Below, in pieces: positions 24,127 through 34,920 of a stretch of 64,000 nt of DNA. The stretch covers positions 3,038,001-3,102,000 of the forward strand of contig JAKULF010000001.1 of the NCBI GenBank assembly GCA_022661535.1, read 5' to 3'. Below the pieces are notes generated by a model. It had not been told where the DNA came from, did not search any database, and was given only the letters and a program-made list of their open reading frames with translations. Position numbers and translations under genes: made by a program. Positions within the stretch are counted from its first letter, which is position 1. Each line of letters starts with the position of its first letter. Source of the stretch: Eutypa lata (taxonomy: Eukaryota > Ascomycota > Sordariomycetes > Xylariales > Diatrypaceae).

Positions 24127-26186
24127 TCAAGAGTCAGGACCATCCATGCCGGGGCCCGGACCGCCCTGCCGGCCCATCTGCCGCGCCTTGAGCATCTCGT
24201 CGCATAGCAGCAGGTTCGATGCGATGCTTGAGGATGACGCGATGCAGTTGCGCAGGACGCGGAACGAGTCGTAGACGCCCTCGAGCGAGGGGTCCATGGG
24301 CTCGCCACTGATGAGGTCGAGGCCTACGACGTTGCCTTCGGCGTACTCGTCTTGGAGGGCCGCCACTGGATGGAATATGTTGTCAGCATGGATATACAAC
24401 CACCTCTTCAGGGAAGTAGATTGGAAAGGACCAGATGAAGGAGTAGGGGAAAGGGTGTTGCTAAGAGGAGATAAATAGATAGATAGATAACTTACAGGCA
24501 TCCTGGATGTCGTGGCCGGCGTTGGCAGCGAGCGTCTTGGGGATGATCAACAACGCATCGGCGAAGGCATCGACACCCCACTTCGCCTTGCCCTTGACCG
24601 TCTTCTTGAAGGCATCGCCCTTGAGGTGAGCAGCACAGGCGACCTGGAAGGCACCAGCACCAGGGACGACGCTCTTGTCAACGATCATATTGTAGACGCT
24701 GCGGAGGCCATCACGAACGGCATCGGAGATCTGGGTGATGGTATGGGCGTTGGGACCCTTGATCATGAGGGTGACGGACTTGGGGTCCTTGACGTCCTCG
24801 ATGAAGGTGTACTTCTCCTCGCCGAGCTGCTGCTCGTAGACGAGGCCGGCCCAGCCCAGCACGTCGGGGGACAGATCCTCGACGCTGTTCTGGGCGACGC
24901 CGCCGCAGATGAGCTGCAGGCGCTCCATGTTGCGGCGCTTGGCGCGGCGCAGGGCGAAGATGCCGTTCTTGGCCAGGACGTCGAGGGACAGGGGGTCGAT
25001 GCCCTTCTGGTTGACGACGACGAAGCTCTTCTTGGGGTCGCCGCCGCAGACCTCGTTCTTGAGCTCGACGATCTTCTTCAGCTTGGCGTCGACGAAGCGC
25101 CGCTCGCTCTCCACCAGCTTGTCCCGCTGCTCGGCGCTCGAGTAGTAGAAGCCCGAGTTGATCTCCGACTTCTCGTACTCCAGGCTGACGTTCATCGTCA
25201 GGATGTGCGCGTTCTCCAGCCGCTTCGGCATGTCCGGGTGCCGCGCGCCGTGGTCCAGGGCCAGGCCGCGGATCAGCTGCGTCTCCGAGGCCGTCCGGTG
25301 CTGCATCTTCATGATCTCCACCATGTGCAGGTCGGGCTTCGCGGGGGCTTGGTAGATGGACAGGACGGCGTCCACGATGTCGGGGGTGAGCTTCTTGGCT
25401 AGGGTCGCGTTCAGCTTCGTGGAAAGAGATGTCCGGGCGACGGATAGCAGGAGTTCTCGGTCGACTTCCTTAGGAAGCTTGAAGGTATCAAGGAACTACA
25501 AACAAGCAAGGGTCTGGTTAGTACTGAGGCTAGCATAGGGGTAGGGAGCTGTGATGGATGGGTAGTGGGGTAGTAGTATGTATGGAGTAGGTATCGCACC
25601 TTTAACGACGCATTCTTCGCAATCTCGAACCCTTCTGTGATGATTCGAGGATGTAGTCCCTCAGAGATATATCTGTCTGCCTGCTTCAGGAGCTCTCCCA
25701 CCAACAAGACAACCGAAGTGGTGCCGTCACCGCAGATATCGTCCTGGGCGGTGGCTGCTCTTGCGATCATGACAGCCGTGGGGTTTTGTATTTGCATCTC
25801 TCTTAACAAAACGTTTCCATCCTTGGTGAGTTTAATCTAGTAGAAGCGGTTAGGGTCGGTCCATCATCGTGAGGGTAGTTGCCTTGTCGTCTCTATTTAC
25901 CTGTCCAGAACCATCCACCAACCTGTTGGGAGAAGTTAGTAAAAAGGTCGACAACAAGACTTCACTCTTGATTATACGTACATCTTTATCGTTCCCAGGG
26001 GTCCAAGGTTAGACTTGAGAACATCCTGCAAACCCTCACCAGCACTGATGTTGACCTTCAAAGCTTCACCCCGCCGCTGTTCAAAATCCTAGTCAGTACA
26101 CATTGTAATGTAATGTTAGAGCGTGACGACGATGATAAACATACCCGGGACTCGGCCTTAGGGTTGAGAAGCTGTGCGGCTGACAT
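24127..26186 (-). CDS. CCT6: T-complex protein 1 subunit zeta (CCT6)
   Basis: Six exons (26186-26145, 26076-25982, 25922-25901, 25836-25600, 25495-24496, 24365-24127) give 544 residues, the usual family length. It is a subunit of the cytosolic TRiC/CCT chaperonin that folds actin, tubulin and other proteins with ATP. The N-terminus [14 protein letters not shown] continues into [20 protein letters not shown], which fixes the exon 2 acceptor after TTGAACAG rather than at the earlier CTAG. Group II chaperonin motifs are [28 protein letters not shown] at 90-95, and VVPGAGAFQ in the C-terminal half. Exon 3 is a 22-nt microexon. All phases agree. A conserved single-copy housekeeping gene. Confidence 0.97.
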
Positions 26187-26969
26187 GACGAGTTACGGTA
26201 GGGAGAAGTTGAAATATTATTATAAGGTAATATCAACAACAAGAACAGAAAGACTCGTAGTTGTTGTAAGTTGGAGGTATCAATCAAAGTCAATCAGGCA
26301 TAGTGGGAGGGAAGCTATCGCAAAGTGGGTCGAATTATCTCGAACTTTTTTTCCACTACAGGCCCTATCGTTATGTACCTACGTACTGTAAGCTAGGGCC
26401 AGCCTTGCCGGGTTCAGCCAATCACAAGCTATGCAGCCCGCCATAACCCCTCATAGTTAATTTACCCCGGTTTAGGTATCAGGTAGTGCTACATGTAGGT
26501 ATCTCCCACCTGCATTGATTTCTCAGTGTCTACTTCGTACATCATCATACAATGAATAAGTATATAATTAATGAAATTCGCTACCTGCATATGCTTCCCT
26601 AGCCATTACCTAACCTAACGCCTGTTTTGTATAAAGATACTGACTTTTGGCCGCCTCCCTGATGCCTTCCTTGACCCTTTAAAAAAGCAAATCCTCCTAA
26701 GCCTAGGATGTATATAAGTAGGTATGCTAGATACTAATATGCTCAGGACTGCTATCAAATCATATTGATATATTTTGATGAGCGATGAGTTTGCATACTA
26801 GTTTGTGTGAATTTACCAATGCATGAATGTGAAATGTTTCGCGCTCTCGAAGCACGTCGTCTTCTCAGCTCGATGGAGTTGTGTCCATTCAACAACCCCT
26901 GGCTGTTAACCCCTCCAAGACTCCCCTTGCAACTTACGTAATCCTAACGAGGTAGGGATGAGCCCTATA
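26187..26969. other. Intergenic region
   Basis: 780 bp between CCT6 (upstream side) and the 2EXR gene end. No supported gene or recognisable element. Confidence 0.4.
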
Positions 26970-28298
26970 TCATATAGCGGAACGACCACCGCGATATTCC
27001 TCCAGGCCGTAATCAGACCGCCGACCAGCGAGCAGATGCTTGCTCAGCGCTAGGCCCCTCCGATTTGAGATGGCCTCTAGCCCGTCGCGTCGCTTTCCTC
27101 TGGCGAAGGGTCTGCTGGCTTGGGGGTGTCGGAAACCCTTGCCAACGTTATCCCAATCCGGCATTATCGTCTTCTCGAAGATGATGACAGGTCGAATGTT
27201 CGGCATCTCCCTCACCACCGCCTCAACCTCCTCGTGATCACGATCTACCATCGTGCGGCGACTCCGGTAGCCGTAGCGTTCTTCCGTAAGAAGTGAGTCG
27301 TCCACATCCCTTAGCATATCCGGTTCGTCTTCGTTGTATCTCAGCATGCATTGGATCCATTGCTCCTCGAACAAATGCTTCAATCCTTTCTTTCCCTCCC
27401 ACTGCTTGTGTAGATGCTGTAGCAATTTCGCCGGGCGCTTGTGCGTCAATGCTTCTGCTCCGTCGAGAGCCATCATGGTGCGCACTTGCTCGAAGACAGG
27501 CCGGAGCAAATCGGGCAATCTATCATCATCGAGATCGATAACAGCCCGCTTGCTTCCATTGTAGATACCGAGATCTTCGCTACACTGGACCGTCAACATA
27601 GACAGGAGGAAAGTCTTGACACCTCGGAATTGGCCCTGCAAGAGCGCATGCGTGAATACCCTACTCGCTTCATCGCCTCGGTATTGATCTTCGACTAGCT
27701 CGAGCACGTTCGCAAGGACGGTGCCGCCTGCAAGCGTGCCCTCGAGTCCGCGCCAAGTGCTGAAGGCGTAGATGCTCCGAATCCAGAAGATGTCGTTCCG
27801 GCGATCGTACCACTCGACCCGGAAGATCCGGTTGTAGACCTTCTTCCCCTCCTCCTCCTCGGTCGGCAAGTCGTGGAATTTGTACGACAGCCCCCGCGGG
27901 AACCGCAGCGCGCGAGACTCGTAGCACGCCTGGAAGATGGCGGGGAGGACGACGGACGGGTACGCCCGAGCGTTCTTCTTGTAGATGTTGTAGTGCTCGA
28001 AGCAGACTAGGCGGCTCGGGAGCGCCAATTCCCATATTTTCAGGCGCAACTCCACCGGCAGATCCCCGAAGCACGTGAACTTCTTGAGTGGCCCAGTTTG
28101 GACGATGTCGTGGCAGGACCCGCATTGGTCGGTGCCCGTTGTTGTGGTCCAGATTGACCGCCAGTCTGACTTGGAGGCCAAATCGCTGCCCAAGCCAGCA
28201 GTCTGGCTGTACTGCATGTTCATCGCACTCGCCGGCCATCCGCGGAAGGTTCTCTCACCGCCTCCTGCATTTCGCCCCGGCACCTCGACTGCTAGCAT
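26970..28298 (-). CDS. 2EXR domain protein
   Basis: Single exon, 442 residues, beginning at an ATG at 28298. Residues about 73-98 (FTCFGDLPVELRLKIWELAL) are the start of the 2EXR domain, an F-box-like module very common in filamentous ascomycetes with no assigned biochemical role. The following LVCFEHYNI and VVLPAIFQACYESRALRFP continue the domain, including the typical motif where old relatives carry ACRESR. The C-terminal half is basic and shows no other domain. Cysteines in DQCGSCHD (about residue 58) could bind metal, but the pattern is weak. Expansion of such genes is usual in these genomes. Function unknown. Confidence 0.85.
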   Translation of the reverse strand: MLAVEVPGRNAGGGERTFRGWPASAMNMQYSQTAGLGSDLASKSDWRSIWTTTTGTDQCGSCHDIVQTGPLKKFTCFGDLPVELRLKIWELALPSRLVCFEHYNIYKKNARAYPSVVLPAIFQACYESRALRFPRGLSYKFHDLPTEEEEGKKVYNRIFRVEWYDRRNDIFWIRSIYAFSTWRGLEGTLAGGTVLANVLELVEDQYRGDEASRVFTHALLQGQFRGVKTFLLSMLTVQCSEDLGIYNGSKRAVIDLDDDRLPDLLRPVFEQVRTMMALDGAEALTHKRPAKLLQHLHKQWEGKKGLKHLFEEQWIQCMLRYNEDEPDMLRDVDDSLLTEERYGYRSRRTMVDRDHEEVEAVVREMPNIRPVIIFEKTIMPDWDNVGKGFRHPQASRPFARGKRRDGLEAISNRRGLALSKHLLAGRRSDYGLEEYRGGRSAI

Positions 28299-29592
28299 TT
28301 TGCTGCTGCTGCTGTTTTTTGAGTAAAGAAACTGAAAGTTGAGATGAACCTGCGATAAGGTCTACAGCTGGCAAGATTCCGTTCTTGGAATGTGTGCGTC
28401 CTTCCCGGTCCGGTGGATGAGCTTGCTCTTCTCAATCCACCATGCACCGTCGAAGTAATGGAATGAATGTCGACCTCGTATGAATCTAGGTTTCCGTTGC
28501 GATAGAATTACAACGTGTTGCAGAGGGAACAAGGTTCGACCTATGGTCCGTCGTTTTGGATGTGATAGGACTGAATTGTTGAAATTAAAGTTCTTGTCAG
28601 TGATTTGTCGAATTGTGCAAGACTAGTCGATGGTGAAGTTGGAGTAACGTGTGAAGTAGCTGAAGATTCCGTTACCAACAATGGTATTGGTGATAGTGAT
28701 GGTGATGGTGATGATGATGATGGAGGTGAAACCTATCGTGCAATGACTTTACACTTTTTGAAACTACTTCACATAAAGATTTAACTCTCGATTAAGATTT
28801 TTCCAACGGTGTGTATTAAGAGAAGGTATCACTATGGCCCGAGCTTTATAGATAAGTGAATGCAAAGTTAGGTTAACTAGGGGACCGACCGTGTTTGCTT
28901 GCTTGCTTGCTTGTGTCTCGGTCTCATCTAGATCAGGTTCAATCACTGGTACTGGATCCATCTGTTGTTGTCCCTTTTTTTTCTTCGCCATCATCGCGTC
29001 TGGGTATGCCAACAGAGAGAGTGCCAACGATGTCTGAATGCCCCGGATGCCCCGCTATATACACGTTGTATGCAGTCCCAGCCATGTGATTACCTGTGTT
29101 ATCCCATAACTAGTTCTCAAGGGTCCTTAGCTCTCCGACGCAGTTCAACAAAATTGAATTATGATGACGCTTGGGTATTTAACACACACGGTAAGTCATG
29201 GCATATTTGGAAATTCAACCGGGTATGTAGACTTCATTTATGTACTCGACTACCTGTTTTAGTCCATCTACATCGTCGTCTGATGATGCAACAGGAAGGA
29301 GCTTCATTAGTGGGACCATCATGGAGACTTATGTAGGAGCCACAATGCTGCCCCTGCTTCCCGCGTGGCTAGTGTGGTGATTTTAGCCTATTAAGTTGCT
29401 AATTCACCTGTGGCTGACGTTGCATCGGGCATGATTGCTTGCCTGCCTGCCTGCCTGCCTGCCCGCTACTGCTGCTGACCTGACATTATGTCCCTAACCT
29501 GTCTCGTCAGTTCATCGTGTGTCTCAGTTCCCCACGTGCAACAATTGAATTTCGCACTTCCATAGCATCGACAAAAATATTCATAGCTAGCT
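28299..29592. other. Intergenic region rich in microsatellites
   Basis: 1.3 kb. Contains GTGATG/GATGAT repeats at about 28690-28725, TGCT repeats at about 28893-28915 and CTGC repeats at about 29440-29465. A minus-strand frame at 28764-28993 begins MMAKKKKGQQQMDP, but nothing supports it as a gene. Confidence 0.45.
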
Positions 29593-31786
29593 ATGCGTTT
29601 CTCGTGGCTATTCGAGAAGACCTCTTTATTGCGGTCGGTCTTTGCAAATCAACTGGGCGATGGAACGGATAGCTCCGTAAAGCAAGTCGCCATTATCGGT
29701 GAGTTGAACCAAAAACCAACGACGCGTCTAGCTAACCGCTACTTCGTGTCTACCTGCCTCTACCTACCTACATACCTAGCGCATCCCATCCAACCCCCCA
29801 AAGACCAAAGTTCGGGTTTAAACGTAGCGCGCGCCGGAGGGTCATGCACACTTATCACATTATGCATCCGTCAACCTGGTTGGACTTGATTACAGATTTT
29901 TGCATCATCGTTCTTCCTAGTCGGACGTTGATCACAATAATGACACCTTAGCGGCTAGCTCGCTGGCTGGCTGGCTACACGTGGAACGCGTAACTAACTT
30001 TTAGTTCTTGGCAGGCGCCGGTGCGGCCGGGTCCTCCGCGGCCTACCATCTCCGCAGGTATGCCGAAGAAGCCGGCATTCCCCTGAACATCACCGTCTTC
30101 GAGAAGACCGACCACATCGGCGGTCGGACTCTGACGGTGGACGTCTACGACGACCCGCTCAACCCTGTTGAGCTTGGCGCCTCCATTTTCGTAGAGGCCA
30201 ACCACATCCTGTTCAACGCCACCAAGGAGTTCAACCTCACCACCGCTGACCCTGGCTCGGATGAAAAGGGCGACCTGGCCATCTGGGACGGCGACTACTT
30301 CCACTACAGACAGGACTCGGAATCCTGGGGCTGGTGGCAGCTGACGAAGCTGTTTTGGAAGTATGGCACCGCCCCGTATTACACGCAGAAGCTCACGGAT
30401 AAGACTGTCGCCACGTTCTTGCAGCTCTATAGCACGCCGCACTTCCCCTTCCGCTCGCTCTCGCAAAAGGCTTATGAGCTAGGTCTCACCAGAATCACGG
30501 CCTTGACTGGCGAGCAGTTCCTTGCGGAGAACAAGGTACATCATCATCGTCCCCAAATTGTCGTTTGCAATCACTGACTATATTTGCTTAGATTGACTCG
30601 AAATATGCAAATGATATTGTGCAGGCGGCAACGCGGGTAAACTATGCCTCGAACCTTGGTTTGATCCATGGACTCGGAACTATGGTACGTCCGCTGTATG
30701 CGATAGCCAGATAGGCAATAGTACTAACCCTGTATCTAGGTTTCGATGGCCCCCAATGGTGCAATGCAGATCCCCGGAGGAAACTGGCAGATCTTCTCGA
30801 AGATGGTCGAGGCTTCCAATGCGCGCGTCTTCCTGAACTCCTCGGTGTCATCCATCGAGTTGAAGGAGGGCACGGATCCGGATTCCAAAGCCAAATACGT
30901 TATCAAGACGGCGGCGCCCGGTGCTACTGCGGATCAAGCTGAGCTGCACTCTGTGGCTTTCGACGATGTCGTCATCGCGACCCCTTACCAGTTCAGCAAC
31001 ATCACGAACGCCAACGACCTCATTGAACGCCCCATTGACGTCATCCCGTATGCTACGCTACACGTGACCCTGTTCGCGACTCCCTTCCGCTTCAGCACCA
31101 AGTTCTTCAAACTGGAGCCCGGATCCGAGGTGCCCATCTCGGTCCTCACCACGCTCGCGGAAGGTGAAGACGGCATCGATGGTGCCGGCCACGCGGGATT
31201 CTACTCGGCGACTCTTGTCAAAATCGTCACGAACCCCAAGACCCAGAACAAGGAGTACGTCTACAAGATCTTCTCGCCCGAGGTGGTGACGCCCGAGTTC
31301 CTGTCTTCGCTCCTCGGTGTGTCGGTGCCGGATACGTTCACCGGACCTGCTGCTGCGGCGCCCGTGGCCGACGAGGAGGAGGCAGCAGCAACGGACGAGG
31401 AGGTCGTCGTCGTCGAGCCCATCTCGTGGTACCACCCCGCGGTCTTCCACCCCTACCCGATCAAGCACCCCCGCGTCACGTTCCAGGACCCCATCCTCCG
31501 CGACGGGCTGTACTACACATCGGGCATCGAGAGCTTCATCTCCACCATGGAGACCAACGCCCTGATGGGCATGAACGTCGCGCGCCTCATCGTAGACGAC
31601 TACCTGCCGTCGCTGTCGTCCGAGTCCGTGGTAGACGAAGACCTTGACATTGATATCGCTGCTCCGGCATTACAGGTAGAGCACGAGCAGCACGTACTAG
31701 AAGAAAAAGAGGAAGAACAGCAGCAGCCAGACTACGTGGTGGATAGCAACGGTCGGTATAGCCACGAGACGCCGGAGGAGCTCTAG
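29593..31786 (+). CDS. Prenylcysteine lyase (FAD-dependent oxidase family)
   Basis: Four exons (29593-29698, 30015-30535, 30592-30684, 30740-31786) give 588 residues. Intron 1 is long for this window (316 nt), but splicing creates the dinucleotide-binding motif VAIIGAGAAGSSAAYHLR at about 32-49. FEKTDHIGGRT then gives the second FAD contact. The middle and C-terminal parts (GLGTMVSMAPNGAMQIPGGN, ending with FQDPILRDGLYYTSGIES) are the prenylcysteine lyase region. The enzyme frees cysteine and a prenyl aldehyde from farnesyl- or geranylgeranyl-cysteine left from degraded prenylated proteins, usually in a vacuolar/lysosomal compartment. A low-complexity acidic insertion (Ala/Glu/Val, about residues 447-467) and an extra 50-residue acidic tail after the domain are unusual. 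The N-terminus lacks a clear signal peptide, so an upstream exon may be missing. Confidence 0.88.
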
Positions 31787-33278
31787 GGTAAGGAGAGTGT
31801 ATGTCAGAGCTTGTCTAGGCTAATGATTTACATAGTATCGTGAGGGAAAATAAGGGGCCTTTGGGGTTTCACTGTCGGCTATATTTGTTCTGTTTATTTC
31901 AAACCAGTATATTATGTTTTCCTACATCGCTTTAACTACTCACGTCGGGCACTCCCGGAGAGCGTCGTCTTGGTTTTGGGACGCCAAGTTTGGTTTCTGT
32001 TGATTTTTTGTCCGAGTTGTATTAGTGGCATGCTATCGCTTTTTTAGTTAATTTAATTGGTCGGATTTTCGTGAAGTGCCCTTCTCTTGAGGATATTTAA
32101 TGCTCAAGTGGTTTAACCCGCTGCGGGATAACGTGACGGGAACGTAAGATTGGGCTGACAGGCAACAAGATTCTGGCCGCTTCAAATAAATAGATGATTG
32201 CCCCGCTATCAGTAAACGAGGCCACCCCGTGATACGGTAATTAGTGATTTTCACTATGCAATAAGCATCCGGTAAGTAGTATGTATCACGTGGTCCCCCT
32301 CCCCCCCCCTCTGGCAACCCCCTTTTTGGCTAGTAACTTTATAATATTTAGGTGCTACCGAAACCACAGATATTGTAGGCTTCCTTTCAATGCTCAAATA
32401 TACCTTCGTACTATGCTTTACGAGGTTTTTGTTATATTCTTGGAGCTTCTCCAGCTTTCGCTATTTATAGGCCCGGCTTCTCTAAGCGAACTGAAAGATA
32501 TACGTAACTACTCGGATAAACTCTCTAATGTGACGCAATTATAGAGCACCCTATAGAATGGGAATACATCCAAGATACCATAAAATACGCTGTTCCTAGT
32601 TTGAGTGCTTGCCAGACAAGTGCATCCCAGTTACTTTCAACTATTCACTATTACTGTGAAATCGGAGTAAGGTAGCTAGATTTGCTCAGGTTCATTACTA
32701 AGCAGCGTACCGAAACATCATAATATAACTTTCACTTTCACTGCTTCATAACTGTGTATCATGATCTCGAGACCCCTTCTATATAAGTACGGTGTACTAA
32801 CAACCCAATCAACACGAGAGGATTGAGGAGGCATAGATTCATTCCCCTTTCATTAAGCACTGACCTCGTTTGGCTGTTCATTGTATCACTGTCACATGCT
32901 ACCGCCTTCCCTACATTCCTTGCAATAGGCGTGCTGGCATGTGGATGAACGAGCCTTGGATTTTCCCGAAAGGAGCAAACAATCTAAATATAGATCTAAA
33001 TATATTAATTGAAGTACTGCATCGACATTAAATGCACTTTCTCCATGTTCCAACCTACTTTCGATTGCGATCAAGAAAATTCAATCCTGCGGTACCAATC
33101 CACAATATTGTCGACACTATCTTTGCTCTAAAAGCGTGTTTCGAGTTGTTGAACTCAAGAGAGAACCCATTCTCAAAGACATCTGTCCCGAGGCGTACCT
33201 CGGACACAAAAGCTGATGGTAAGCCTTCTACGTGTGTTGCTCCAGCAACTGTAACATATCTGACGTGCAATTTGATAG
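31787..33278. other. Intergenic region with repeat fragments
   Basis: 1.5 kb at the start of the gene-poor region. It includes the fragment at 32027-32072 that recurs at 35176-35221, long C runs near 32300, and an 17-bp string at 32540-32556 also found at 46648-46664. No convincing gene; the frame at 33032-33240 could be an upstream exon of the small zinc-type gene. Confidence 0.4.
32027..32072 (+). repeat. Dispersed repeat fragment, copy 1
   Basis: 46 bp beginning GGCATGCTATCGCTTTTTT, matching 35176-35221 with about six differences, mostly A/G or T/C changes as RIP would give. Confidence 0.6.
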
Positions 33279-33663
33279 CCTCGAAAGCAATGGGTATGGT
33301 TATGGACCTGTGTTCGTGGCTTCCTGGACGTACTTGTGACATATGTTCAATCTGTTAACTAGTAGCAACAGTGCAAGTGTGGTCATGCCCGCATGGATCC
33401 GAGGTTAGTAGCAAGATTCCGCGGACATGATTATCACTTACTAAACCTTGGGCTATCTGGATGCTGATAATTAATATGTTTAGTACGTACGAGAGCCCAT
33501 CCTTAGCGCATGGTAAAATGTGCTCGGTATAGGTCATCATCGCCCAAGCCCGATTACCATTTCTAACGTGCAACATCAATATATTTTAGATACAACTTCG
33601 TGTGAGAGTTGTGGCGTACCTAAATGTTCCGATTGCGGAACTGAGAGGATACAGATAAAGTAA
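33279..33663 (+). CDS. Small Cys-rich (zinc-binding type) protein, copy A, partial
   Basis: The conserved C-terminal half is on three exons: 33279-33329, 33372-33403 and 33549-33663, in phase when read as WVWLWTCVRGFLD, CKCGHARM and DTTSCESCGVPKCSDCG. The pattern C-x-CG plus C-x2-CG-x-P-x-C-x2-C suggests one zinc site. The same exons, nearly the same lengths and the same GTTAGTAG donor occur in copy B at 51184-51580, which is the main evidence for reality. The 5' part is uncertain: the open frame at 33032-33240 would join by a GTAAGC donor but then enters another frame of the first exon. I do not know the family name; similar small Cys-pair proteins are common in fungi. It faces a decayed CorA-like copy. 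Confidence 0.45.
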
Positions 33664-34399
33664 GGTCCGGCAGTTAAATTCTACTGAATATGATAGCAGA
33701 ATATGAAGAGGAACGGGAAATAGGTATGGGGGGGGGGGGGGGGATGCATGAATGGGCAGAGAAGAAATGATATCAATCAACCTTGGAACTCCGCGCACAG
33801 TCTTGCCCTCGCGTCGACTTCTAAAGCAATCCGCTAAATCTCACCCGGAAATGGATACTGCACTTGCATTTGTCTGAATCTCGTGGAACGTTCCTTCTTC
33901 TGATAGATTATTAGCAACTGAAGACTAACAATATGAACACCTATGTGTTGTTTGGCTTCCCACAGTCCTAACTAAAGATCCTAGCCAAGTATAGTTATAC
34001 AAAAATTGTCGACTGATAAAGTTGAGTTAATCTACACGTTTCGACACCACCTGCTATCATGTACAAAATCGAATCCCACATGAGTTCTGGGCTTTCCTGA
34101 GACGGACTGTTGAAAATCATTGAAAATATTATCTCAATTTATAGAATATTGCATCGATAGTGAACCGGTTAAGTATGCCCGGGTGTGCTGACGGATGATG
34201 CGCATATACCAAATGTGTTGATGTCTGTATGGTACGGATGATGCTAGCTGATAACTAGGAAGAAAGGATGAAATCTATGTACAGATAGAACAGGTCTGCA
34301 TCTTATAGATGTCGGAAAGCAGAAGGCTTTGCACGTGACAGCCCTGTCTCTGAGTCCTAGATCAATAGTTCTTCCCCCAACTATAAGCGTATATGGCTT

Positions 34400-34920
34400 A
34401 ACGCTATCTTCATCTTTTCGACGTAATCGGTTATGGTCTCGATGCCTTCGTCTACAACAAGCTCCTTAAAATACAAGATTATGGGCAACCCATGAATAAA
34501 AGCCCCAACCTAAAAGTAGCCAAAAATATTCTCACTTTATGAGTAGTATCATTCTGCTATTATACGTCATTTCTAAAATTGTTCACAAAGGTATAATGAC
34601 TAGAATCTTCTCCAAGGTTCCTATGATATCTTCACCGATCACCACCTAAAACTTTCTGTGTTTTTTTTTTCAAAACACGAGAACCAAAGTAAACCTCAAA
34701 AAGGGGCAATGTAGTAACCAAAAATATAACTAAACTGTTACTACGACAAATAATTATATAACTTATATAAATATCAGTATCGGCTATAGTGATCTCTCAC
34801 AGACAACGGTAAATAAACTCTCTAAGAACACATGCCTATCTCCAAGAAGGGATTGCTGCAAATAGGAGTATCGTCCAACGGACAAGATTTGACGTTATAA
34901 CTATTCTGGTGCGTAACAGA
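34400..34920 (-). pseudogene. Decayed third CorA-like copy
   Basis: On the minus strand, broken pieces align in order with the two intact CorA-like genes at 43.5 and 54.1 kb. About 34895-34810 reads NLVRWTILLFAA then VLREFIYR, matching NLDRWTVLALAA and VLGEFIYR of the 54-kb gene. A piece near 34710-34670 matches the FEIHLPF...LRKHKK segment. About 34512-34400 reads GWGFYSWVAHNLVF then KELVVDEGIETITDY, matching GWDSYSWVAYMFIDLYF and ECLVDEDLESINDY. Stops and frame changes lie between and inside the pieces, so it is a relic. Exons before and after are not recognisable. Confidence 0.7.

Noticed and set aside
24512..25402. 296-residue plus-strand frame
   Set aside because: Antisense of CCT6, which is clearly identified on the other strand.
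28764..29027. 87-residue minus-strand frame with KKKK start
   Set aside because: Low-complexity start from a poly-T run and microsatellite; no supporting homology seen.
33728..33743. 16-base G run as a functional quadruplex
   Set aside because: Homopolymer with no neighbouring G-tracts in a defined pattern; possibly a sequencing-length artefact.
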